NCBI GenBank assembly: GCA_030537465.1 | Contig: JAUNMP010000021.1 | Coordinates: forward strand, 1 to 37,921 | Length of the DNA stretch: 37,921 bases | Direction of reading: 5' to 3' | Source of the DNA: a bacterium | GTDB lineage: Bacteria > Verrucomicrobiota > Kiritimatiellia > RFP12 > UBA1067 | Shown here: piece after piece, positions 24,563-31,266 of the stretch | Position numbering within the stretch: position 1 is the stretch's first letter | Layout: every line of letters begins with the position of its first letter | The notes under the pieces: model-generated | What the model was told of the DNA's origin: nothing | What the model saw: only the letters and a program-made list of their open reading frames with translations | Databases searched by the model: none | Made by a program: the position numbers and the translations under genes

Positions 24563-24672
24563 TTCCTTTTCTCCTTGATGAGATTCAGTGGGGCATCACA
24601 GAGGCCATTCGCAGGGCGGCGACATACGCGATCATGATTCCTTCCAGAAAATGGCCTTGAGCCCATCTGATG

Positions 24673-24891
24673 TTATAGGTTTAAGCAGGACGCCGTCGGC
24701 AGCGCAACCGTATCAAGCGCCCAGGAGGAGATGCTCACCAGCACGGAGAGCAGTCCTGTCAGGAGCGCCACCGCGATCCACCGATCCGCCCGCGTTCTGA
24801 ACCGAGTCTCGGCATACAACAATCCGGCGAGGAACGCGAATATCATCGCGCAGACTGCATCGGAACGGATGATGGCCTCGATGTTTATCAT
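24673..24891 (-). CDS. small membrane protein, 72 aa
   Basis: Two hydrophobic helices are visible (about residues 12-28, VCAMIFAFLAGLLYAET, and 38-58, WIAVALLTGLLSVLVSISSWAL) joined by a basic loop, RFRTRADR. I do not recognise the family. The gene is supported by a strong ribosome binding site (GGGGGGAG, 7 nt spacing) and an extended -10 promoter at 24925-24933. Confidence 0.65.
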   Translation of the reverse strand: MINIEAIIRSDAVCAMIFAFLAGLLYAETRFRTRADRWIAVALLTGLLSVLVSISSWALDTVALPTASCLNL

Positions 24892-24924
24892 ATGCGAACT
24901 CCCCCCACCCTAAAGGCAGTTTGC

Positions 24925-24933
24925 AGTATATCA
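24925..24933 (-). promoter_or_regulatory. extended -10 promoter of the 72-aa membrane protein gene
   Basis: The minus strand reads TGA-TATACT about 33 bp upstream of the start codon, giving a short leader with a strong ribosome binding site. Confidence 0.6.
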
Positions 24934-24988
24934 GACCGCATTGAGTCTGTAAATCAATCTTCGCATGCAACGGGATCTCTCCGATCGT

Positions 24989-25537
24989 TCACGAGCATCC
25001 TGAGATGATGTGGTGCGCAACAGCATTCAGCCCCTGTCGAAGTTGCTCTTCAGGATTCTGGCATGCCTTCCACGCCGAATAAGGTTCTCGGGCGAGATTG
25101 TTGTTCTTGTAGCGGTGGTCGTCCGTAACGTCCACGCCCAGCCAGGCAGGACGGGAGAATGGCGTATCTTCAGTCGGAAGTTCGATCTCGGCCGTGACAA
25201 GCGGTGCGTTGTCGCCGAGGAATTCGTCGACTTCCCACACGAGGCCGGGTTCGACCGCGGGGACACGGTAGCGGATCTTGTCGACCTGCGGCTTCGCGCA
25301 CATCGTGTCGAGAAGGGTCTCGGCGTCGGCGACCGGAATCTCGTACTCGAACTCATGGCGCGTCAGACCCACCGCATGGTCCTTGAGCGTCAGATAGGCC
25401 TTCTCACCCGCGATGCGGACGCGCACGGTCGTGCCGTCCTTCGTCGCGACATACCCCTGCCGCATGCGCACACCACCCACGGGCCGCTGCCAGAGGGCTG
25501 TGTCGACGAGAAACTTCCGTTCAATCTCTAATGCCAT
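24989..25537 (-). CDS. CYTH-domain triphosphatase
   Basis: The 182-aa protein begins with the CYTH signature EIERKFLV (ExExK). Tunnel residues are visible in MRQGYVATKDGTTVRVRI, AYLTLK, HEFEYEIP and VWEVDEFLG. CYTH enzymes are metal-dependent triphosphatases; bacterial stand-alone forms usually cleave inorganic triphosphate, and a few make cAMP. It starts 6 bp after the flavin reductase stop, so the two form an operon. Physiological substrate is not shown by the sequence. Confidence 0.93.
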   Translation of the reverse strand: MALEIERKFLVDTALWQRPVGGVRMRQGYVATKDGTTVRVRIAGEKAYLTLKDHAVGLTRHEFEYEIPVADAETLLDTMCAKPQVDKIRYRVPAVEPGLVWEVDEFLGDNAPLVTAEIELPTEDTPFSRPAWLGVDVTDDHRYKNNNLAREPYSAWKACQNPEEQLRQGLNAVAHHIISGCS

Positions 25538-25543
25538 TGGCTA

Positions 25544-26059
25544 TCAACCCTTGGCGTAGACGGACTCGATCTCAACAACGTAGACGTCGTGAAGCGAACC
25601 GCCGGGCTGGTTGCCGTACCATTTCGACAGGAGGGACTTGTCGAGGAAATCCGCCTCGGTCATCGATGTCTTGAACAACCGGCGGCAATCCAACGTGAGC
25701 CGAGCCTGTTCAAAGGTCACCGTCCCGCTCTCCAAAGCGACAGGTTCGAGTCCCGTTGCCTTGACCTTGTCGACAGTGCGGCCACTGTTCTTTCCGCAGA
25801 ACTGAAGCTTTGCGCGGTGAGTTTCATCATAGAAGGACAACGTCAGACGGTTCTCGCGTTCGATGAACTCGTGCGTGTAGCGCTCGGGGCGAATAAAGAG
25901 GAACGCAACCGGCTTGTTCCACAGCCAGCCGATCCCTCCCCAGGACGCCGTCATCATGTTGAACTTGTCCTTGCTGCCCGCAGCGACCAGCATCCACTGC
26001 TGTCCAATCAGGTTGAACGCATTCTCCTGCGCCAACACGTCCAGATTGACTTTCTTCAT
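25544..26059 (-). CDS. flavin reductase-like / flavoredoxin family protein
   Basis: The 171-aa protein has the FMN-binding split-barrel pattern, with NMMTASWGGIGWLWNKPVAF and RPERYTHEFI near residues 33-70. Members bind FMN and transfer electrons in anaerobes. I chose the ATG at 26059 because AGAAGGAG lies upstream and because earlier in-frame codons have no counterpart in the family. The promoter (26219-26227) lies about 160 bp upstream, so the mRNA has a long leader with no identified regulatory structure. Confidence 0.88.
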   Translation of the reverse strand: MKKVNLDVLAQENAFNLIGQQWMLVAAGSKDKFNMMTASWGGIGWLWNKPVAFLFIRPERYTHEFIERENRLTLSFYDETHRAKLQFCGKNSGRTVDKVKATGLEPVALESGTVTFEQARLTLDCRRLFKTSMTEADFLDKSLLSKWYGNQPGGSLHDVYVVEIESVYAKG

Positions 26060-26218
26060 CAGTAAACTCCTTCTCCTGTCTTCAGTGGGGCGCGACGACT
26101 TCAGCTGTGGATTGCAGCCGGTCATGGCGAACGCGCACGAACCTGTAATAAACTGACTTCTCTTCAAAACATTATACATACAACCTCAGGAAGCGTCCTT
26201 CTTGTGAAGACACCCCGT

Positions 26219-26227
26219 ATTATATCA
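26219..26227 (-). promoter_or_regulatory. extended -10 promoter of the flavin reductase-CYTH operon
   Basis: The minus strand reads TGA-TATAAT. It is the best match upstream of the flavin reductase and predicts a leader of about 150 nt. A second TATAAT at 26171-26176 lacks the TGN element in register. Confidence 0.5.
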
Positions 26228-26292
26228 TGGACTGAACAATCTCCGTACGCCCCACGCCATCATAGGCAGCCTTCTGCCTCAATCTTTCCGAT

Positions 26293-27111
26293 CTACGCGC
26301 AAAAGGCCTCGATCAGGGCATCAACCATCTTCCAGTCCTTCACAGCCTTCACCCAACGAGCCGGAATCGCATCAAAGCCATAGTAGGCTCCGGCGATCTG
26401 TCCATAGACGGCCCCAATCGAATCAGAGTCTCCTCCGAGATTCACTGCGGCAATGAGTCCATCCTCAAATGTGCCTGTCGTGTTGAAGGCCCAGAGTGCC
26501 GCCTGGAGCGTTTCAACGCACCAGCCGGAATTGGGGACCAGCGCCCGTTCGAGTCCCTTCCCCGGGCCGCGTGTGGTGCGGATACCGGACATATGTTCGT
26601 CCAGCACCGCCGCGAGCTCGTCGCAGGTCTTGCGGACGACGGTCGACGCATGCGTCAGGTCGCTGACTTCATGAACGATCTCGGGCCGTCCCAGCTTTCG
26701 GGCAATCAGATAGCTTGGGGAGAAACGCATGATCGATCCATTCCCCTGTGAGTCTTCCGTACCGTTGACGAGACTGCCGCGGCGAATCGCCGAAACCGAT
26801 CTGTAGGTCGCGCCGCCAATGTCAAACGCCTGTCCTTCCTTGCTGGAGAGATGCCCCTCGAACAGCCATTTCACGAACGTGTCGCCGATGTCCCTGAGGT
26901 CGTATCCACCCTTCCTCACGAACGAGTCCATCACGCACAGCGCCATCGAGCCGTCGTCGGTCCAATAGCCGGCCGGCAAATTGAACACAGGACACGGCAC
27001 CATCTCCGTGATCCAAGGATGTCCATCCTTCGTTGAAAACTGAATCGGCGAACCGAAGGCATCTCCCACGATCAGCCCCCACAGCATTCCCTTGACCTTG
27101 TCTTTATTCAT
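26293..27111 (-). CDS. ADP-ribosylglycohydrolase family protein (DraG/ARH type)
   Basis: The 272-aa protein has both metal-binding signatures of the family: GYWTDDGSMAL (T51-D52-D53) and NLGGDSDSIGAVYGQIAGAYYG (D228, D230). It starts with GMLWGLIVGDAFGSP. Such enzymes remove ADP-ribose from arginine or other acceptors using two magnesium ions. It is the last gene of a three-gene ADP-ribose cluster, 21 bp after the PARG-like gene. Target unknown; no nitrogenase genes are nearby, so a DraG role in nitrogen fixation is unlikely. Confidence 0.94.
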   Translation of the reverse strand: MNKDKVKGMLWGLIVGDAFGSPIQFSTKDGHPWITEMVPCPVFNLPAGYWTDDGSMALCVMDSFVRKGGYDLRDIGDTFVKWLFEGHLSSKEGQAFDIGGATYRSVSAIRRGSLVNGTEDSQGNGSIMRFSPSYLIARKLGRPEIVHEVSDLTHASTVVRKTCDELAAVLDEHMSGIRTTRGPGKGLERALVPNSGWCVETLQAALWAFNTTGTFEDGLIAAVNLGGDSDSIGAVYGQIAGAYYGFDAIPARWVKAVKDWKMVDALIEAFCA

Positions 27112-27132
27112 TGCCGTAACATCCTTTCCCTC

Positions 27133-28002
27133 TCAACCATTGAACCGGCGGTCGAACGGCGCGTAGTTGGAGTGGCGGGAATTGTGGTCCTCGATCACCG
27201 CAAAGCGGACGACCCTGAACTTGTTCTCGAACTCCGGTTCGTGCAGCACGGCGTCGAAGATCTCCGCCATGTGCTCAGGCGGATTGCGAAACGCGCCGCA
27301 GCCCCAGGCACCGAGGACGATGGCGTCGTGTCCGTGCGCAAGGCCGATGCGCAGCATCGTGCGGATCTTCCTCTCCGTCGCCTCCACGGCCCACGGCACG
27401 AGACGCCCGTTTGCATCGAGATCCGGACGGTTGATCGCGGCCACGGACACGACCGCACACTCAAAAGGGGAATCAACAAGACGATCTCCATCGCGCTGAC
27501 TGGTGCGGAAGAACGTCACGCGACCGGAGTAGATCCCGCCCGTGTTGCAGTCCATCGGATAGGCCCCGTCTCCCTTCGGCAGACCGAGGAGTCCCGCATG
27601 ATAATCCGAATACTGGTAAAGCGACACGCAGAGGTTGCTCTGGCGGAAAAGCGACTCCTCCTGGGCGCGTGCTCCGTTCAGCACGCCGCCGCCCGGCGTG
27701 TGCCGGTTCGCCATGTTCAGCAGGATGGGATTGAATCCCTGCGCAACCAGATCGCGCACCACGTCGATGCAGTCGGCATTGACCGCGTCGACGACAGTCG
27801 ATGCGACGGTTGGAATACGGTCCACGCACGGAGGATCAACATAGAATTGGCTTGCGGCCAAGACGGCGTCAAGGCTCGGAATCGTGACCCACCCGTTGGG
27901 CGTCTCATAACCGCCGCAACGGCAGATCCTCATCGTCTCCTCGTAGACATCGACATTACGTGCCTTTCTGGCTGCGACAGCGGGATCGTAATGAAAGCTC
28001 AT
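27133..28002 (-). CDS. microbial PARG-like macrodomain hydrolase (TIGR02452 family)
   Basis: The 289-aa protein has the PARG signature, GGG (104-106) followed by QEE (114-116) in TPGGGVLNGARAQEESLF. Later it has VVSVAAINRPDL and ILGAWGCGAFRNPP, typical of the family. PARG enzymes cut poly- or mono-ADP-ribose chains; the QEE glutamates are catalytic. Start choice is uncertain: MSFHYDP (28002) is the family-like N-terminus with GAGAG 12 nt upstream, while ATGs at 28014 and 28095 are also in frame. It sits between the Nudix regulator gene and the ADP-ribosylglycohydrolase gene. Confidence 0.9.
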   Translation of the reverse strand: MSFHYDPAVAARKARNVDVYEETMRICRCGGYETPNGWVTIPSLDAVLAASQFYVDPPCVDRIPTVASTVVDAVNADCIDVVRDLVAQGFNPILLNMANRHTPGGGVLNGARAQEESLFRQSNLCVSLYQYSDYHAGLLGLPKGDGAYPMDCNTGGIYSGRVTFFRTSQRDGDRLVDSPFECAVVSVAAINRPDLDANGRLVPWAVEATERKIRTMLRIGLAHGHDAIVLGAWGCGAFRNPPEHMAEIFDAVLHEPEFENKFRVVRFAVIEDHNSRHSNYAPFDRRFNG

Positions 28003-28087
28003 ACGTGCAACCATCTCTCTTTGTCTATTCAACAATATGACAAACGATTGAAATTCCGTTTTCTTACAGTCGTATTCATTCTGTTTG

Positions 28088-28957
28088 TCAGGCATTTCGC
28101 CGATAGAGTTGGGCTTTGGCGTGTCCCTTCCCCTCTTCTTCAAACTTTCCCTTGATTGGAACAAGCAAGGGGGGCTTGGTCACTGTCAGCTGTCGCCGAA
28201 AGTTCGGGATGTTCCCCGGTTCGATGGAATAGTGTGTCAAGTACTGATAGACATCGATGTAGTTCGTCAGCGAGAACTCATCCGGGAGAAAGAAGAAGAC
28301 GAGCTTCTTGGGATCGAACGCCAACATGCGCATGAAGGCGGTCGCGATGATTTCCGCGTGGTCGAACGCGAGGGGATTGTCCTCAACAGACAAGACGCGT
28401 CCACCATGCAAATCCTCGTGGACACAGGTACCGCGCAGAGTAAAGACATTCTGTCGATTCTCAAAGAACGGCAGACAGAAGCGTCCGTCCGCAATCGTCG
28501 GACGTTCGATGCGGAACCACCTTGCCGCGGCCGCATCATCCCCGCCCCTCACATGCATGCCCTCGCCGCGCCTGTACACGGACACGAACGCATTCGAGAT
28601 GATCCAGGCCCGCATGTCGCGGTTCGGCTTCGAGAAGACGCCGATGGGAATGAGCGGATGGGCCTCGAGTGCCGTCTCCTCATGAAGTTCACGCCGGGCG
28701 CCTTCCTCGACTGATTCCGTTGGACGGATGAAACCGCCTGGGAGCGCCCAGCTTCCCTCGAACGGCCACTGTCCGCGCTTGACCAGAAGAACCTCCAGCG
28801 CAAACTTTGGATTCTCTCGCCACTGGCTTTCGCTCAGCTCTGCGTAGGCCGGACGGATGGCGATGATATCCGCCGTCACACTCGGCTTCGGATACTTTCC
28901 GAGCGACGCGCGATACGCCTCGATTTTCGCTTTGTCCTCTGCCGAGAAGGTACTCAT
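28088..28957 (-). CDS. Nudix hydrolase-winged-helix protein, NrtR-like
   Basis: The 289-aa protein has a Nudix box at about 75-97 (GFIRPTE...RELHEETAL) with all key residues, so it may still hydrolyse ADP-ribose or a related nucleotide. The C-terminal 75 residues (KLVFFFLPDEFSLTNYIDVYQ and onwards) resemble the winged-helix region of NrtR-type regulators, which bind ADP-ribose and repress NAD-related genes. It leads the ADP-ribose cluster and probably autoregulates. A 13-bp sequence, TCAAAATGGCAAT, occurs twice around its promoter. An alternative start lies four codons earlier (28969). Confidence 0.88.
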   Translation of the reverse strand: MSTFSAEDKAKIEAYRASLGKYPKPSVTADIIAIRPAYAELSESQWRENPKFALEVLLVKRGQWPFEGSWALPGGFIRPTESVEEGARRELHEETALEAHPLIPIGVFSKPNRDMRAWIISNAFVSVYRRGEGMHVRGGDDAAAARWFRIERPTIADGRFCLPFFENRQNVFTLRGTCVHEDLHGGRVLSVEDNPLAFDHAEIIATAFMRMLAFDPKKLVFFFLPDEFSLTNYIDVYQYLTHYSIEPGNIPNFRRQLTVTKPPLLVPIKGKFEEEGKGHAKAQLYRRNA

Positions 28958-28975
28958 TTTCCAGCTCATCTTCTA

Positions 28976-28988
28976 ATTGCCATTTTGA
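28976..28988 (-). promoter_or_regulatory. operator candidate TCAAAATGGCAAT, proximal copy
   Basis: The minus strand reads TCAAAATGGCAAT. It would lie just after the predicted transcription start of the Nudix gene. An identical copy lies 35 bp upstream. The sites flank the extended -10, so binding could block transcription. Confidence 0.45.
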
Positions 28989-29000
28989 CCAGACGTCAAC

Positions 29001-29009
29001 ATTCTATCA
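29001..29009 (-). promoter_or_regulatory. extended -10 promoter of the ADP-ribose cluster
   Basis: The minus strand reads TGA-TAGAAT, 43 bp upstream of the Nudix gene start. It lies between two identical 13-bp repeats. Confidence 0.55.
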
Positions 29010-29010
29010 C

Positions 29011-29023
29011 ATTGCCATTTTGA
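29011..29023 (-). promoter_or_regulatory. operator candidate TCAAAATGGCAAT, distal copy
   Basis: This is an exact second copy of the proximal 13-bp sequence. It sits directly upstream of the extended -10, over the -35 region. The direct-repeat arrangement differs from the palindromic sites of known NrtR proteins. Confidence 0.45.
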
Positions 29024-29195
29024 ATACAAGACTACTTCTTAAACCGATCGCCAGTCCCAGAACGGCCAACCTCCTTCGCATAAGACTTGGGAAATCAAAC
29101 AACAAGATTGAAGGCTACAATGCTAGACTGCGTCTCGACGCGAAGGTCGCTCAACCCCACAGAAACAGAAGACAACCCCATTCCCCAGAAAACAG

Positions 29196-29216
29196 AAAAA
29201 CCTCGCTTTCGCGAGG
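29196..29216 (-). terminator. rho-independent terminator of tRNA-Val
   Basis: On the minus strand CCTCGC-GAAA-GCGAGG forms a 6-bp stem with a GNRA loop and is followed by TTTTT. It lies 16 bp past the tRNA 3' end. Confidence 0.85.
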
Positions 29217-29231
29217 ATTCTCATAAATGAA

Positions 29232-29308
29232 TGGTGGGCTATAGTAGATTCGAACTACTGACCTCTTCCATGTCAAGGAAGCGCTCTAACCAACTGAGCT
29301 AATAGCCC
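29232..29308 (-). tRNA. tRNA-Val (anticodon GAC)
   Basis: A complete 77-nt cloverleaf is visible. The acceptor stem is GGGCTAT/ATAGCCC with discriminator A and an encoded CCA. The D arm contains TAGCTCAGTTGGTTAGAGC. The anticodon stem CTTCC/GGAAG holds loop TTGACAT, giving anticodon GAC. The T arm contains GTTCGAATC. It has its own promoter and terminator. Confidence 0.97.
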
Positions 29309-29326
29309 TTTAAAGGAACGGGAAAA

Positions 29327-29335
29327 AGTATACCA
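29327..29335 (-). promoter_or_regulatory. extended -10 promoter of tRNA-Val
   Basis: The minus strand reads TGG-TATACT in the context TTTGGTATACT, 18 bp upstream of the tRNA 5' end. It lies in the short gap after tsaB. Confidence 0.6.
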
Positions 29336-29373
29336 AACACCGGAACCGCGGTCAACGAGGATTTGAAGTTTTT

Positions 29374-30000
29374 TTACGCGCGAACCGCGGGCTGCAGATA
29401 GAGCGGCAGAGGTTCGGGTTTGGGGAGCTCCGAATGGGCAAGGGCAACTTCGGCGAGGCGCTGGGCCAACGGCACAAGGGATCCCTTGTAGCAATCTGCG
29501 AAGACTGCCTGCAGAAGCGGATCGATACGGGCACCATCCGGCGTGACCACGGCATAGTTCTCTGGCACCGCCTTGGCAAGCTCGTCCTTCGAAACCAATG
29601 TAAAATCCTGCACGCATTTGACGCCGTCGTACAGCACAATCCAGAACCGGTCACGGCGCGCATCGCCAATGACGGCGGTACGTGCGCCATCGCACGTGAG
29701 GGCGTAGGTCGAGGGGAGCCCGACAACCCTCGTCTCGCGGACCCCGTTGCCGAGAGCAAGGCCCTGGGCGAACGCGAGTGCCGCGCGGATGCCTGCGAAG
29801 GAACCTGGACCCTGCCCCACCAGCACCTGGTCGAGGTCGTTGACGGTGAGTCCGTTGGACGCGAGGAATTCGCGGATCTTCAGCGGCCATTCGGCGCTGC
29901 GGGAGTCCATTCCCGCGAAGACGCGGCCTATGACCTTCCCGTCCTTCGCCACGGCGACGCTCTGCGTATCCGTGGACCTGTCGATGACAAGTAGATTCAT
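29374..30000 (-). CDS. tsaB: tRNA t6A modification protein TsaB
   Basis: The 208-aa protein is an ASKHA-fold pseudo-enzyme. It has the N-terminal LLVIDRSTDTQSVAV and the family signature VGQGPGSFAGIRAALAFAQGLAL (about 62-84). TsaB works with TsaD and TsaE to make t6A on ANN-decoding tRNAs. It starts one base after the prfB stop, so it is co-translated with prfB. The other tsa genes are not in the window. Confidence 0.93.
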   Translation of the reverse strand: MNLLVIDRSTDTQSVAVAKDGKVIGRVFAGMDSRSAEWPLKIREFLASNGLTVNDLDQVLVGQGPGSFAGIRAALAFAQGLALGNGVRETRVVGLPSTYALTCDGARTAVIGDARRDRFWIVLYDGVKCVQDFTLVSKDELAKAVPENYAVVTPDGARIDPLLQAVFADCYKGSLVPLAQRLAEVALAHSELPKPEPLPLYLQPAVRA

Positions 30001-30001
30001 C

Positions 30002-31147
30002 TTACTTGCTCTTCGCCGCCTGCTGCTGCAGCCAGGCCTCGATGAACGGCTGGATATGGCCGTCCATGACGGCGTTCACGTCGGAAGTCTCGACCTCGGT
30101 ACGGAGGTCCTTCACCATCGTGTAGGGGCAGAAGACATAGGAACGGATCTGGCTGCCCCAGCCGTTGGCGCTCTTCGCGCCGTAGAAGCGGTCCATCTCG
30201 GCGCGCTTCTGATCTTCGTAGTACTCGTACAACTGGGCGCGCAGCATGTTCATGGCCTTTTCCTTGTTCATATGCTGCGAGCGTTCCTTCTGGCAGGCCA
30301 CCACGATGCCCGTGGGCAGGTGGGTGAGTCGGACGGCCGAGTCGGTCTTGTTGACGTGCTGTCCACCCGCACCGCCAGAGCGGTAGGTGTCGATGCGCAG
30401 ATCCTCGTCCTTGATCTCGACGTCGATGTCGTCGGCAATCTCCGCGACCGTCTCGACGGACGCGAAGGAGGTCTGGCGGCGCTTGTTCGCGTCGAACGGC
30501 GAGATGCGCACGAGGCGGTGGATGCCGCGCTCGGCCTTCATCGTACCGTAGGCGTAAGGACCTTCAATGCGGAAATAGACGTCCTTGAGCCCGGCTTCTT
30601 CGCCCGGCTGCTGGTCGTATTCTTCGATCTTCCAGCCCTGGTCTTCGGCATAGCGCTGATACATGCGGTAAAGCATCGAGACCCAGTCGCAGGCCTCGGT
30701 TCCGCCTTGTCCGGCGTGGAGCTTGACGAACACGTTGTAGCCGTCGAACTTGCCGCCGAGCAGAGACTGCATGCGGAGCTTCCCGAAATACTCGTCGGCC
30801 TTGTCGCATTCCGCCATCGTGTCCTTCAACGCGGTCTGCTGGGCGGGGCCCTCTTCCATTTCGGCGAGCTCGAGCATCACGGCGGCGTCTTCGACCGTCT
30901 TCACGAGCGAGTCGAACGGTCCCACATAGGCGCGTTCGGCGTTCGTGGCCGCGATGACCTCCTTGGCCTTGTTCTGGTTGTTCCAGAACTCGGGTTCGGC
31001 CTGCTGGGCCTCGAGACCGGCGAGCGTCTTGCGGCGCTCCTCGATCTTCACGTAGTCCGCCATCTCCGCGACGCTCTTCTTCAGCGCCTCGATCCGCTGG
31101 CTGACTTCTTCGACTTCCAGCAATTTCTCTTTGACTTCTTCTGCCAT
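30002..31147 (-). CDS. prfB: peptide chain release factor 2
   Basis: The 381-aa protein reads UAA and UGA stops. The stop-recognition tripeptide SPF lies at 216-218 (VRISPFD), and the peptidyl-hydrolysing GGQ at 261-263 (GGAGGQHVNK). Many bacteria need a programmed frameshift near codon 25 to make RF2; here the frame is continuous with no internal UGA, so that feedback is absent. It lies 119 bp downstream of purF, and the gap is filled by a long inverted repeat. No separate promoter was identified. Confidence 0.97.
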   Translation of the reverse strand: MAEEVKEKLLEVEEVSQRIEALKKSVAEMADYVKIEERRKTLAGLEAQQAEPEFWNNQNKAKEVIAATNAERAYVGPFDSLVKTVEDAAVMLELAEMEEGPAQQTALKDTMAECDKADEYFGKLRMQSLLGGKFDGYNVFVKLHAGQGGTEACDWVSMLYRMYQRYAEDQGWKIEEYDQQPGEEAGLKDVYFRIEGPYAYGTMKAERGIHRLVRISPFDANKRRQTSFASVETVAEIADDIDVEIKDEDLRIDTYRSGGAGGQHVNKTDSAVRLTHLPTGIVVACQKERSQHMNKEKAMNMLRAQLYEYYEDQKRAEMDRFYGAKSANGWGSQIRSYVFCPYTMVKDLRTEVETSDVNAVMDGHIQPFIEAWLQQQAAKSK

Positions 31148-31149
31148 GC

Positions 31150-31260
31150 GAGTTCCAGGTTTAAAGTTTAAAGTTCCAGGTTCAAGGTTTCCGGTTTGGG
31201 ATTCAAAGTGCGAGCTTGAACATGAAACTTGGAACTTTGAACCTTGAACTTTGAACTCAA
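31150..31260. repeat. inverted AAGTTCCAGGTTCAAGG-type repeat between purF and prfB
   Basis: The left part (31151-31200) repeats AGTTCCAGGTT and AAAGTTTAAAG. The right part (31224-31260) is its approximate complement (GGAACTTTGAACCTTGAAC). The transcript could fold into a long imperfect hairpin. A related copy, AAGTTCCGGGTTCAAGG, begins at 37891 near the window end. Confidence 0.75.
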
Positions 31261-31266
31261 ATGCCG

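Noticed and set aside
24563..24672. Guanidine riboswitch or leader peptide upstream of the flavodoxin-sugE pair
   Set aside because: No guanidine-I/II/III hallmark is visible. A 16-codon frame (24585-24635) with GGAAGGAA upstream exists but cannot be told from chance.
26264..26279. Hairpin AGGCAG-CCTT-CTGCCT after the ADP-ribosylglycohydrolase gene as a terminator
   Set aside because: The stem is only 6 bp and there is no U-tract on the transcribed strand.
29020..29226. Plus-strand reading frame of 68 codons with a transposase-like phrase (NNKIEGYNAR)
   Set aside because: It covers a promoter and a terminator on the other strand and is too short to support a transposase fragment.
30002..31147. 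Programmed frameshift in prfB
   Set aside because: The frame is open from the ATG to the end with no UGA near codon 25.
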